Positions 19,034-27,027 of a stretch of DNA of 64,000 nucleotides are shown one piece after another. The stretch is taken from NCBI RefSeq assembly GCF_000349325.1, contig NC_020504.1, forward strand, positions 8,846,326 through 8,910,325. The letters run 5' to 3'. Positions within the stretch are counted from its first letter, which is position 1. Each line of letters starts with the position of its first letter. The stretch comes from Streptomyces davaonensis JCM 4913 (GTDB taxonomy: Bacteria > Actinomycetota > Actinomycetes > Streptomycetales > Streptomycetaceae). The notes beneath the pieces are model-generated. The model saw only the letters and a program-made list of their open reading frames with translations, searched no databases and was not told the origin of the DNA. The translations under genes were made by a program, and so were the position numbers.

Positions 19034-20086
19034 TCAGGTCGTCCGGCGGGCTGCCGACGCGGCGGAGGGTGACGTCTCCGGCATCGGGCGGGCCGTGGCC
19101 AGTCCGGCCAGGAGGCCCGCGCCCACCGACACCGTGGTGAAGCTGAGCGCGTTGCCGACCGACGCGATCGCCGCCAGCCCCGTCAGGGCCGCCCCGGCGG
19201 TGAGCACGACCGGCGTCGGACGCGGGGCGCGCCAGAGCGCGAAGAGCACCCAGCAGAACGCCGCGGCCAGCAGCACCACCCCGACGACGCCCTGTTCGGC
19301 GGCCTGCTGCAAGGGCGCGGAGTGCGGTTTGCCGTCGGAGAGCAGGGTGCTGGTCGCCGTGGTGCTCAGCTCCCCGAAGCGTCCGGGGCCCACGCCCAGG
19401 GCGGCGTCCTGTTGCGCGAGGGTCAGGGCGTCGTGCCACAGGTCGAGGCGGTGCCCGGTGAGCTGGCCCTCCAGTGAGGCGGAGAGTCCGTCCGGCACCG
19501 CTCGCCCGGCGACGGCCCAGGTCAGACCCGTCACCAGGGCCGTGGTCAGGGCCAGCCCGGCGATGCCCAGGCCCCGGTGGGGCATCTTTCCTGCGGCGAG
19601 GGAGCACAGCAGTACGGCGGAACAGGCGACGAGACCCGTGGTGGAGCCGAGGCCGGCCGAGGTCACCGCGATCCCGGCGGCCAGCAGGCGCAGGGCGAGT
19701 CGCAGGCCGGGCGCCTTGGCGGCCCAGGCGGCGCAGCACGCGGCGCCCGCGGAGAGGGTCAGCAGGGCGGCCGTGGCACCGGCCTGCCCGAGCGGCGGGA
19801 CGATGTCGGGGTCCGGGCCGAGCCGGGGGAGGGTGACCGCCAGGGCCACTCCGGCGAGCGCCGCGGCACCTGGCGCGGCGACCGGCAGCAGCGCTCCGCC
19901 GATCCGGCCCGCCGCATAACCGGCGGCCACGGCCAGGATGGCGAGCAGTACACCCTCGGGACGGCCGTCCTGCACGGTGGCCGTGACCAGGGCCCAGGAG
20001 GCGCAGGCGCCGAGGACCACGACACCCGCCGCGTCAGAAACGTTTCGTCTCTCTCCGACGTCATCGGAACCGGCCGCAGACGTCAT
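19034..20086 (-). CDS. polytopic membrane protein with O-antigen ligase/polymerase-like features, 350 aa
   Basis: About nine or ten hydrophobic helices span most of the protein. Late in the sequence is a loop with LWHDALTLAQQDAALGVGPG followed by HSAPLQQAAEQGVVGVVLL. This pattern (GVGPGRFG, then an invariant-type His and EQG) is the Wzy_C signature of O-antigen ligases and polymerases. In Gram-positive bacteria such proteins polymerise or transfer exopolysaccharide or wall glycans. No glycan cluster is adjacent apart from the family-2 glycosyltransferase 1.5 kb away. The ATG at 20086 was chosen; the frame is open upstream without support. It is divergent from lnt. Confidence 0.75.
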   Translation of the reverse strand: MTSAAGSDDVGERRNVSDAAGVVVLGACASWALVTATVQDGRPEGVLLAILAVAAGYAAGRIGGALLPVAAPGAAALAGVALAVTLPRLGPDPDIVPPLGQAGATAALLTLSAGAACCAAWAAKAPGLRLALRLLAAGIAVTSAGLGSTTGLVACSAVLLCSLAAGKMPHRGLGIAGLALTTALVTGLTWAVAGRAVPDGLSASLEGQLTGHRLDLWHDALTLAQQDAALGVGPGRFGELSTTATSTLLSDGKPHSAPLQQAAEQGVVGVVLLAAAFCWVLFALWRAPRPTPVVLTAGAALTGLAAIASVGNALSFTTVSVGAGLLAGLATARPMPETSPSAASAARRTT

Positions 20087-20303
20087 CCCCGTGGCACCCA
20101 CACCGACCGACCCCCGCAACCCGGTCGCCCCCCGACCGCAGGCGAAACGCTCCGCCACGGCCCTGACCGGCTCGTACGACACTTGCTCCGGCACACCGTA
20201 ACGGCTGATGGACGATTTGTGGACGTCTCGGGGAGGAGCGATGCGGCACACCGGTCCGCGGGCGCCCCGTGGACCGCGCTGTCGGCGCCGCGGCCGCCCG
20301 CCG

Positions 20304-20309
20304 TACACT
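20304..20309 (+). promoter_or_regulatory. -10 element TACACT for lnt
   Basis: TACACT ends six bases before the GTG at 20316, suggesting a leaderless transcript. A competing possibility is the ATG at 20241 behind a strong GGGAGGAG, but that would add a low-complexity Arg-rich N-terminus. Confidence 0.4.
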
Positions 20310-20315
20310 CCGGGA

Positions 20316-21926
20316 GTGACCGTCACCGCAACTTCCGTGGACGAGTCGGACCAGGTGAAGCCGCTCGCGCCCGCCCCGCGCCGGGTGTGGCTCGAACGCC
20401 TGCTGCCGGCTCTCGCAGCCGCGCTCTTCGGAGTGCTGCTCTACGTCAGCTTCCCGCCGCGCACCCTGTGGTGGCTCGCGCTGCCCGCCTTCGCCGGGTT
20501 CGGCTGGCTGCTGCGCGGCCGCAGCTGGAAGGCGGGTCTCGGTCTCGGTTACCTCTTCGGTCTGGGCTTCCTGCTGCCGCTGCTGGTGTGGACCGGCGTG
20601 GAGGTGGGCCCCGGGCCGTGGATCGCGCTCGTGGTCATCGAGGCGGTCTTCGTGGCACTGGTCGGCGCGGGCGTCGCCCTGGTCTCCCGGCTGCCGGGCT
20701 GGCCCGTCTGGGCCGCCGCGCTGTGGATCGCCGGGGAGGCGGCACGCGCGCGTGCGCCGTTCAGCGGATTCCCCTGGGGCAAGATCGCCTTCGGTCAGGC
20801 CGACGGCGTCTTCCTGCCGCTCGCCGCGACGGGCGGCACCCCGGTGCTCGGCTTCGCGGTGGTCCTGTGCGGCTTCGGCCTGTACGAGGTGGTCCGGCTC
20901 GCCGTGGAGCGGCAGCGCACCCGGTCCGTGCAGCGGTCCGCCGCAGCCGTGGCCCTGCTGAGTGTCGCGGTGCCCGTCGCCGGGGCGCTGGCCGCCCGGC
21001 CGCTGGTCAGTGACAAGGCCGAGAACGGCACCGTGACCGTGGCCGTCATCCAGGGCAACGTGCCCCGCGCGGGGCTGGACTTCAACTCCCAGCGCCGGGC
21101 CGTGCTCGACTACCACGCGCGGGAAACGGAGCGGCTCGCCGCCGAGGTCAAGGCGGGCAAGGTCGACCGGCCCGACTTCGTGCTCTGGCCGGAGAACTCC
21201 TCCGACATCGACCCCTTCGCCAACGACGACGCCCGCGAGGTCATCGACACCGCGGCCAAGGCCATCGGCGCGCCGATCTCCGTCGGCGGTGTGGTGGAGC
21301 GGGGCGGCAAGCTGCTCAACGAGCAGATCCTGTGGGACCCGGCCAAGGGCCCGCTCCAGACGTACGACAAGCGGCAGATCCAGCCGTTCGGCGAGTACCT
21401 GCCGCTGCGGTCCATGATCGGGGCGATCAACTCCGAGTGGACGTCGATGGTCCGCCAGGACTTCAGCCGGGGCAGCAAGCCGGGCGTGTTCGACATCGAC
21501 GGCACCAAGGTCGGCCTCGCCACCTGCTACGAGGCCGCCTTCGACTGGGCCGTGCGGGACACCGTCACCGACGGCGCGCAGATGATCTCGGTGCCGAGCA
21601 ACAACGCCACCTTCGACCGCAGCGAGATGACCTACCAGCAGCTCGCCATGTCGCGGGTGCGCGCCGTCGAGCACAGCCGGACCGTCACGGTCCCGGTGAC
21701 CAGCGGTGTCAGCGCGATCATCATGCCGGACGGGACGATCACCCAGAAGACCGGCATGTTCGTCGCCGACTCGCTGGTGCAGAAGGTGCCGCTGCGCTCC
21801 TCCGAGACGCCCGCCACCAAGCTCGGCATCCTGCCGGAGATGACCCTGGTGCTCATCGCCGCGGGCGGGCTGGGATGGGCGATCGGCGCCGGAGCGCGCA
21901 AGAGGCAGGACACACCGGCCCGTTAG
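20316..21926 (+). CDS. lnt: apolipoprotein N-acyltransferase (Lnt), 536 aa
   Basis: Lnt acylates the N-terminal Cys of lipoproteins in the cytoplasmic membrane. The N-terminal half has about six membrane helices and includes WWLALPAFAGFGWLLRG and APFSGFPWGKIAFGQ. The second half is a nitrilase-type domain with the catalytic Glu-Lys-Cys set visible as E293 (LWPENSS), K352 (YDKRQIQPFGEYLP) and C404 (ATCYEAAF). A C-terminal membrane helix follows. Length and order match characterised Lnt. The start is GTG at 20316, preceded at 6 bases by TACACT. The stop codon overlaps the putative -10 of the NUDIX gene. Confidence 0.93.
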   Translation: MTVTATSVDESDQVKPLAPAPRRVWLERLLPALAAALFGVLLYVSFPPRTLWWLALPAFAGFGWLLRGRSWKAGLGLGYLFGLGFLLPLLVWTGVEVGPGPWIALVVIEAVFVALVGAGVALVSRLPGWPVWAAALWIAGEAARARAPFSGFPWGKIAFGQADGVFLPLAATGGTPVLGFAVVLCGFGLYEVVRLAVERQRTRSVQRSAAAVALLSVAVPVAGALAARPLVSDKAENGTVTVAVIQGNVPRAGLDFNSQRRAVLDYHARETERLAAEVKAGKVDRPDFVLWPENSSDIDPFANDDAREVIDTAAKAIGAPISVGGVVERGGKLLNEQILWDPAKGPLQTYDKRQIQPFGEYLPLRSMIGAINSEWTSMVRQDFSRGSKPGVFDIDGTKVGLATCYEAAFDWAVRDTVTDGAQMISVPSNNATFDRSEMTYQQLAMSRVRAVEHSRTVTVPVTSGVSAIIMPDGTITQKTGMFVADSLVQKVPLRSSETPATKLGILPEMTLVLIAAGGLGWAIGAGARKRQDTPAR

Positions 21927-21929
21927 GGT
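21924..21929 (+). promoter_or_regulatory. -10 element TAGGGT for the NUDIX gene
   Basis: TAGGGT overlaps the lnt stop codon and ends seven bases before the ATG at 21937. With no ribosome binding site, a leaderless transcript is likely. Confidence 0.45.
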
Positions 21930-21936
21930 CGGTGGC

Positions 21937-22416
21937 ATGCCTACTCCTGACTTCATCCGCACGATCCGGGCGTCCGCCGGGAACCAGCTCCTGTGGCTGC
22001 CCGGCGTGAGCGCCGTCGTCTTCGACGACGAGGGCAGAGTGCTCCTCGGGCAGCGCGCCGACAACCAAAAGTGGGCGGTGATCTCCGGTATCCCGGACCC
22101 GGGCGAGCAGCCCGCGGAGTGCGCCGTGCGGGAGGTGTACGAGGAGACCGGCGTGCACTGCGTGCCCGAGCGGATCGTATTGGTGAAGTCGGGGCGGGAA
22201 GTCACCTTCGACAACGGCGACATCTGCCAGTTCATGGACGTGTGCCTGCGCTGCCGGGCGGTCGGCGGTGAGGCCCGGGTCAACGACGACGAGTCGATCG
22301 CGGTCGGCTGGTTCGAGGTGGACGCGCTGCCCCCGCTGAGCGAGTACCAGCTGTTCCGGATCAAGCAGGCGCTGTCGGACGAACCCACATGGTTCCAACC
22401 CATGACAAGCGACTGA
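21937..22416 (+). CDS. NUDIX hydrolase, 159 aa
   Basis: The Nudix box is complete: GIPDPGEQPAECAV followed by REVYEETGV fits GX5EX7REUXEEXGU, so Mg2+-dependent hydrolysis of a nucleoside diphosphate derivative is expected. The preceding segment VSAVVFDDEGRVLLGQRADN is the typical first strand pair. The substrate is not predictable; Streptomyces members include ADP-ribose, 8-oxo-dGTP and dihydroneopterin-triphosphate hydrolases. The ATG lies 7 bases after TAGGGT. Confidence 0.92.
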   Translation: MPTPDFIRTIRASAGNQLLWLPGVSAVVFDDEGRVLLGQRADNQKWAVISGIPDPGEQPAECAVREVYEETGVHCVPERIVLVKSGREVTFDNGDICQFMDVCLRCRAVGGEARVNDDESIAVGWFEVDALPPLSEYQLFRIKQALSDEPTWFQPMTSD

Positions 22417-22458
22417 AGTATGGGCTCTGACCACATGGGGTGGGGCGGGGGCGCTGCC

Positions 22459-22464
22459 TAGGGT
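22459..22464 (+). promoter_or_regulatory. -10 element TAGGGT for the SDR gene
   Basis: The hexamer and the 7-base spacing to the ATG at 22472 are the same as for the preceding NUDIX gene, and again no ribosome binding site is present. Confidence 0.45.
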
Positions 22465-22471
22465 CGGGTGC

Positions 22472-23272
22472 ATGACCCCGTCCAAGGCCCTCCCGGCACC
22501 CCCCGCCCCCTCGCTCGATCTCGGCGGCCGTACCGCCCTTGTCACCGGCGCCGCCGGTGGCATCGGACGCGCCTGCGCGTTGCGGCTCGCGGCCGCCGGG
22601 GCCAAGGTCAGAGCGGTCGACCGGGACGCCGAGGGCCTGGAGACGCTCGCCGAGCAGTGCCGGGGCCTCGCGGGCACCATCGAGGCCCACCCCCTCGACC
22701 TCACCGACCTGGACGCCGCCGAACTGGCCGCGGCCGGCACCGACGTCCTCGTCAACAACGCCGGACTACAGCTGGTGCGGCCCCTGGAGGAGTTCCCGCC
22801 GGACGTCTTCCACACGGTGCTCACCGTCATGCTGGAGGCGCCGTTCCGGCTCATCCGAGGTGCCCTGCCCCATATGTACGGGCAGGGCTGGGGCCGGATC
22901 GTCAACGTGTCCTCCGTGCACGGCCTGCGCGCCTCCGCCTACAAGGCGGCCTACGTCTCCGCCAAGCACGGTCTGGAGGGCCTCTCCAAGACCGCCGCCC
23001 TGGAAGGTGCCCCCCACGGCGTCACCTCGAACTGTGTGTGCCCGGCCTATGTGCGCACCCCGCTGGTCGAGAAGCAGGTCGCCGACCAGGCCCGGGCGCA
23101 CGGCATCCCCGAGGAGCGCGTCCTGAGCGAGGTGATGCTCCAGGACATGGCCCTCAAGCGGCTCATCGAACCGGACGAGGTCGCCGAGGCCGTTGCCTAT
23201 CTGTGCAGTCCGCAGGCATCCTTCGTCACCGGTACGTCGCTCGTCCTGGACGGCGGCTGGACCGCGCACTGA
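22472..23272 (+). CDS. short-chain dehydrogenase/reductase, 3-hydroxybutyrate dehydrogenase-like
   Basis: A 266-aa classical SDR. It has the TGAAGGIG NAD-binding loop, the NNAG motif, catalytic Ser in IVNVSSVHG, and YVSAKHG giving the Tyr-Lys pair. The regions after YxxxK (TSNCVCPAYVRTPLVEKQVADQ) and the C-terminal TGTSLVLDGGWTAH fit D-3-hydroxybutyrate dehydrogenase, which interconverts 3-hydroxybutyrate and acetoacetate. A PucR-type regulator follows 61 bases downstream and an MHS carboxylate transporter lies beyond that, consistent with a small hydroxy-acid utilisation locus. The substrate assignment is inference. Confidence 0.87.
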   Translation: MTPSKALPAPPAPSLDLGGRTALVTGAAGGIGRACALRLAAAGAKVRAVDRDAEGLETLAEQCRGLAGTIEAHPLDLTDLDAAELAAAGTDVLVNNAGLQLVRPLEEFPPDVFHTVLTVMLEAPFRLIRGALPHMYGQGWGRIVNVSSVHGLRASAYKAAYVSAKHGLEGLSKTAALEGAPHGVTSNCVCPAYVRTPLVEKQVADQARAHGIPEERVLSEVMLQDMALKRLIEPDEVAEAVAYLCSPQASFVTGTSLVLDGGWTAH

Positions 23273-23333
23273 GCGGTCGTCGCTCTCGGGTTGTCCACAG
23301 GGCCGACCCGGCGACCGTGCGATGGGGAATCCT

Positions 23334-25274
23334 GTGAGCATGTCCCGCGATCACGTGCAGTCCGCAGAGCGCTCCACCGGCCCGGCGCCGGGCGGCGGCG
23401 CCGAGGCGCCGTTCCTCGAACTGCTGGCCCGAGGCGCCTCGGCCGACGCCTACGAGCAGCCGGTGCTGCTCGCCCGCGCCGAAGGACAGCCCGCCGAACG
23501 GATCGCCGGGCTCGAAGCGGCCAAGCTCGTCGCCCTGCGCGTCCGCTCCGAGCTGGAGGGACGGCGCAGGCGCGAGGCCGAGCTGTCCGCGCTCTTCGAG
23601 ACGGCCCACGACCTGGCGGGCCTCAGGGACCTGGACGCCGTGCTCCAGGCGATCGTGCAGCGCGCCCGCTCGCTGCTCGGCACCGATGTCGCCTACCTCA
23701 GCCTGAACGACCCGGGGCGCGGCGACACCTACATGCGGGTCACCGAGGGCTCGGTCGCCGCCCGCTTCCAGCAGCTCCGGCTCGGCATGGGCGAGGGGCT
23801 CGGCGGCCTCGTCGCCCAGACGGCCCGCCCCTATGTCACTGACGACTACTTCCAGGACGAGCGGTTCCGGCACACCGCCAGCATCGACTCCGGGGTGCGC
23901 GACGAAGGACTGGTCGCGATCTGCGGGGTGCCGCTGATGCTGGGGCACCACGTCATCGGCGTGCTCTTCGCGGCGGACCGGCGGGCCCGGGTCTTCGAGC
24001 GGGAGCAGATCGCCCTGCTCGGCTCCTTCGCCGCCCTGGCCGCGGCCGCCATCGACACCGCCAACCTGCTCACCGAGACCCGCTCGGCCCTCGCCGACCT
24101 GGAGCGCGCCAACGAGATCATCCGCGACCGCAGCGGAGTCATCGAGCGCGCCTCCGACGTCCATGACCGGCTCGCCGAGCTGGTGCTGCGCGGCGGCGGG
24201 GTGCACGACGTGGCAGCGGCCGTCTCCGAGATCCTCGACGGCACCGTCGAGTTCACCGAGTCCGCCCCCGGCGCGGCCTTGGAGACCTCCCGCGCGGAAG
24301 GGCACGCCGTACGGCACCAGGACGACTGGATCGCCGCCGTGGCCGCGGGCGGTGAACTGCTGGGCGCGCTCGTCCTGCGCGGCCATCCCGGGCTCGACCC
24401 GGTCGACCAGCGCACCCTGGAGCGCGCCGCGATGGTCACCTCGCTACTGCTGCTCGCCCGGCGCTCGGCCGCCGAGGCCGAACAGCGGGTCCGCGGCGAG
24501 CTGCTGGACGACCTGCTGAACGGCCGCGACCGCGACCCGCGGCTGCTGCGCGAGCGCGCGGCCCGGCTCGACGCCGATCTCGACGCCACCCATGTCGTCC
24601 TCGCCGCCCGCCTCGACGGGCCCACCGTCGGCGCCGACGAGGAGGCCGCCGCCCGGCGCCGCCTGTGGTCCGCCGCCTCCCACCTCGCCGCGACCCGGCA
24701 CGGCCTGGCCGCCGCCCGGGACGGCGGCACGGTCCTGCTGCTGCCCCTGGAAGGGGGCGACTCTGCCACCGTGCTGGCCCGCCGCACCGCCCACCAGCTG
24801 GGCACCGCCGTCCACGAAGCGGTCACCGTGGGCGCCTCCGCCCCCGTCGAGGACCTCGCCACCTACCCCGACGCCGTGGCCGCCGCCTATGAGGAGGGCC
24901 GCCGCTGCCTGGACGCCCTGCGCCTGCTCGGCCGCCGCGGTGACGGCGCCGCCGCCGAGGACTTCGGCTTCGTCGGACTGCTGCTGGCCGGCGAACGGGA
25001 CATCACCGGCTTCGTCGAGCGCACCATCGGCCCGGTCGTCACCTACGACGAACGACGCGGCACCGACCTGGTGCGCACCCTCGACGCCTACTTCTCCAGC
25101 GGCATGAGCCCCGCCCGCACCAAGGACGACCTGCACGTCCATGTGAACACCGTCGCCCAGCGCCTGGAGCGCGTCGGACGCCTGCTGGGCGACGACTGGC
25201 AGAGCCCTGCCCGCGCGCTGGAGATCCAGCTGGCCCTGAGGCTGCACCGCTTGTCGGCGCCGGCCACGCACTGA
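23334..25274 (+). CDS. PucR/CdaR-type regulator with GAF domain and C-terminal HTH, 646 aa
   Basis: An N-terminal helical region (about 25-100) leads to a GAF domain at about 100-250, containing TDVAYLSLNDPGRGDTYMR and GVPLMLGHHVIGVLFAADRR. A central coiled/linker part and a GGDEF-like CdaR region follow. The end is a PucR HTH (about 580-640) with LDAYFSSGMSPARTKDDLHV and HVNTVAQRLERVGRLL. Such proteins activate catabolic or developmental genes in response to small molecules. GTG at 23334 was chosen because GGGGAAT lies just upstream; ATG at 23322 or 23340 is possible. It probably controls the preceding SDR gene or the convergent transporter. Confidence 0.87.
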   Translation: MSMSRDHVQSAERSTGPAPGGGAEAPFLELLARGASADAYEQPVLLARAEGQPAERIAGLEAAKLVALRVRSELEGRRRREAELSALFETAHDLAGLRDLDAVLQAIVQRARSLLGTDVAYLSLNDPGRGDTYMRVTEGSVAARFQQLRLGMGEGLGGLVAQTARPYVTDDYFQDERFRHTASIDSGVRDEGLVAICGVPLMLGHHVIGVLFAADRRARVFEREQIALLGSFAALAAAAIDTANLLTETRSALADLERANEIIRDRSGVIERASDVHDRLAELVLRGGGVHDVAAAVSEILDGTVEFTESAPGAALETSRAEGHAVRHQDDWIAAVAAGGELLGALVLRGHPGLDPVDQRTLERAAMVTSLLLLARRSAAEAEQRVRGELLDDLLNGRDRDPRLLRERAARLDADLDATHVVLAARLDGPTVGADEEAAARRRLWSAASHLAATRHGLAAARDGGTVLLLPLEGGDSATVLARRTAHQLGTAVHEAVTVGASAPVEDLATYPDAVAAAYEEGRRCLDALRLLGRRGDGAAAEDFGFVGLLLAGERDITGFVERTIGPVVTYDERRGTDLVRTLDAYFSSGMSPARTKDDLHVHVNTVAQRLERVGRLLGDDWQSPARALEIQLALRLHRLSAPATH

Positions 25275-25301
25275 CCCCCGTACGCGCGAGGCGTACGGGG
25301 G
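25275..25301. terminator. bidirectional hairpin terminator
   Basis: CCCCCGTACGC and GCGTACGGGGG form a perfect 11-bp stem around GCGAG. It starts on the base after the regulator stop codon and lies between convergent genes. No U-tract follows, as is usual in Streptomyces. Confidence 0.8.
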
Positions 25302-25319
25302 CCGGGTTCCCGGACGGGA

Positions 25320-26699
25320 TCAGCGGGTGTGCGCGTCCGCCGTCCGGACGGCGGCGGGCTGCGCGTCCTCGGGGGAGGGCTCGATGTCCGCCAGGTCCCG
25401 GTGGCGGGTCTCCTTGGCCACGCCGACCGCGATCAGCGTCAGGACGACCGCGGCGATCACGTACAGGGCGATCGGGGTGGAGCTGTCGTAGTCGGCCAGC
25501 AGCGCCGTGGCGATCAGCGGGGCCGGGGCGCCCGCCGCGACCGAGGCGAACTGGGCGCCGATCGAGGCACCGGAGTAGCGCATCCGGGTCGCGAACATCT
25601 CGGAGAAGAAGGCGGCCTGGGGCGCGTACATCGCGCCGTGCAGCACCAGACCCACCGTCACGGCGAGGACCAGGTTGCCGAAACTGCCGGTGTCGATGAG
25701 GGCGAAGAACGGGAACATCCACACGCCGATTCCGGCCGCGCCGATCAGATAGACGGGACGGCGTCCGATGCGGTCGGACAGGGCGCCCCAGAGCGGGATG
25801 ACCGCGAAGTGCACGGCCGAGGCGATGAGGACGGCGTTGAGCGCGGTCTGCTTGGAGACATCGGCGGCGGTGGTGGCGTAGACGAGGATGAAGGCGGTGA
25901 TGACGTAGTAGCTGATGTTCTCCGCCATCCGCGCGCCCATCGCGATGAGGACGTCGCGCCAGTGGTGGCGCAGTACCGAGACGAGCGGCAGCTTCTCCGC
26001 GCTGTCGGACTTGCGGGCCTCCGCCTGGGCCAGCGCCTGCTTGAAGACCGGCGATTCATCGACAGACAGACGAATCCACAAACCGACCATCACCAGGACA
26101 CCGGAGAGCAGGAACGGGATGCGCCAGCCCCAGCTGGTGAAGGCGCTGTCCGAGAGGGTGGCGGTGAGCAGCGAGAGCACACCGGTCGCGAGCAACTGCC
26201 CCGCGGGCGCGCCGGTCTGCGGCCAGGAGGCCCAGAAGCCGCGCCGTCGCGCGTCCCCGTGCTCGGAGACCAGCAGGACGGCCCCGCCCCACTCGCCACC
26301 GAGCGCGAAGCCCTGCACCAGCCGCAGCACGGTCAGCAGCACGGGAGCGGCCGAGCCGATCGTCGCGTGCGTCGGCAGCAGACCGATCGCGAAGGTGGCC
26401 CCGCCCATCAGCAGCAGGCTGAGCACCAGCAGCTTCTTGCGCCCGAGCCGGTCCCCGTAGTGCCCGAAGACCAGGGCGCCGATCGGACGGGCGGCGAATC
26501 CGACGGCGTACGTCAGGAAGGACAGCAGGGTGCCGACGAGCGGGTCGGAGTCGGGGAAGAACAGCTTGTTGAAGACGAGGGCCGCGGCGGAGCCGTAGAG
26601 GAAGAAGTCGTACCACTCGATGGTGGTGCCGATGAGGCTGGCGGCGACGATGCGCTTCAGGTTGTTCGGCGTCGGTGGAGCGGGTGCTGCGGAGGCCAT
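25320..26699 (-). CDS. MFS transporter, metabolite:H+ symporter (MHS) family, 459 aa
   Basis: Twelve membrane helices are expected. The N-terminus IGTTIEWYDFFLYGSAAALV is the hallmark of the ProP/ShiA/KgtP MHS group. The loop 2-3 motif FGHYGDRLGRKK and the later SDRIGRRPVYL are standard MFS motifs, and VQGFALGGEWGGAVLLVSEH is the helix-4/5 signature. MHS carriers import carboxylates, shikimate, betaine or aromatic acids with protons. Location next to the 3-hydroxybutyrate-dehydrogenase-like gene makes a short hydroxy acid a plausible substrate. The ATG at 26699 follows GAGGAAG. Confidence 0.9.
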   Translation of the reverse strand: MASAAPAPPTPNNLKRIVAASLIGTTIEWYDFFLYGSAAALVFNKLFFPDSDPLVGTLLSFLTYAVGFAARPIGALVFGHYGDRLGRKKLLVLSLLLMGGATFAIGLLPTHATIGSAAPVLLTVLRLVQGFALGGEWGGAVLLVSEHGDARRRGFWASWPQTGAPAGQLLATGVLSLLTATLSDSAFTSWGWRIPFLLSGVLVMVGLWIRLSVDESPVFKQALAQAEARKSDSAEKLPLVSVLRHHWRDVLIAMGARMAENISYYVITAFILVYATTAADVSKQTALNAVLIASAVHFAVIPLWGALSDRIGRRPVYLIGAAGIGVWMFPFFALIDTGSFGNLVLAVTVGLVLHGAMYAPQAAFFSEMFATRMRYSGASIGAQFASVAAGAPAPLIATALLADYDSSTPIALYVIAAVVLTLIAVGVAKETRHRDLADIEPSPEDAQPAAVRTADAHTR

Positions 26700-27027
26700 G
26701 AGCGCCACTTCCTCGTGTGCTGTGGGGACGGGTATGCGTGTCGGCACACCGTAGGAAGCGGCAGGTCAGGCTCACATGTGGTGGGACAACATAGTTCTGT
26801 GGCGAGGTATGCGTGCGGCCACCATGCCTGTTCATGGAGCGCTGGTTCAGGGGCTTGAGGAGCGGCTTGGTCGACGGTGTTGGGCTTCTTGTAGCGGAGC
26901 CCATTAAAGCCGGGCTGAGGTTGTGGAGTTTGCGCAGATTGCCTGTGCGTGGCGCAGAGGCGCGGGATGATCCGGAGGGTGGTCGGGCCGGGGCGATCCT
27001 GGCGCGGGGGGATGAGGAGGCGTGGCG
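26700..27027. other. gene-free divergent intergenic region
   Basis: These 328 bases lie between the transporter and kinase starts. The middle (26,760-26,940) is comparatively AT-rich. No convincing ORF, hairpin or RNA gene is visible. Confidence 0.5.

Noticed and set aside
20241-20315. Upstream lnt start at ATG 20241 behind GGGAGGAG
   Set aside because: It would add 25 Arg/Pro-rich residues unlike Lnt N-termini, and a -10 hexamer lies within it six bases before the GTG at 20316. It is kept as a minor alternative.
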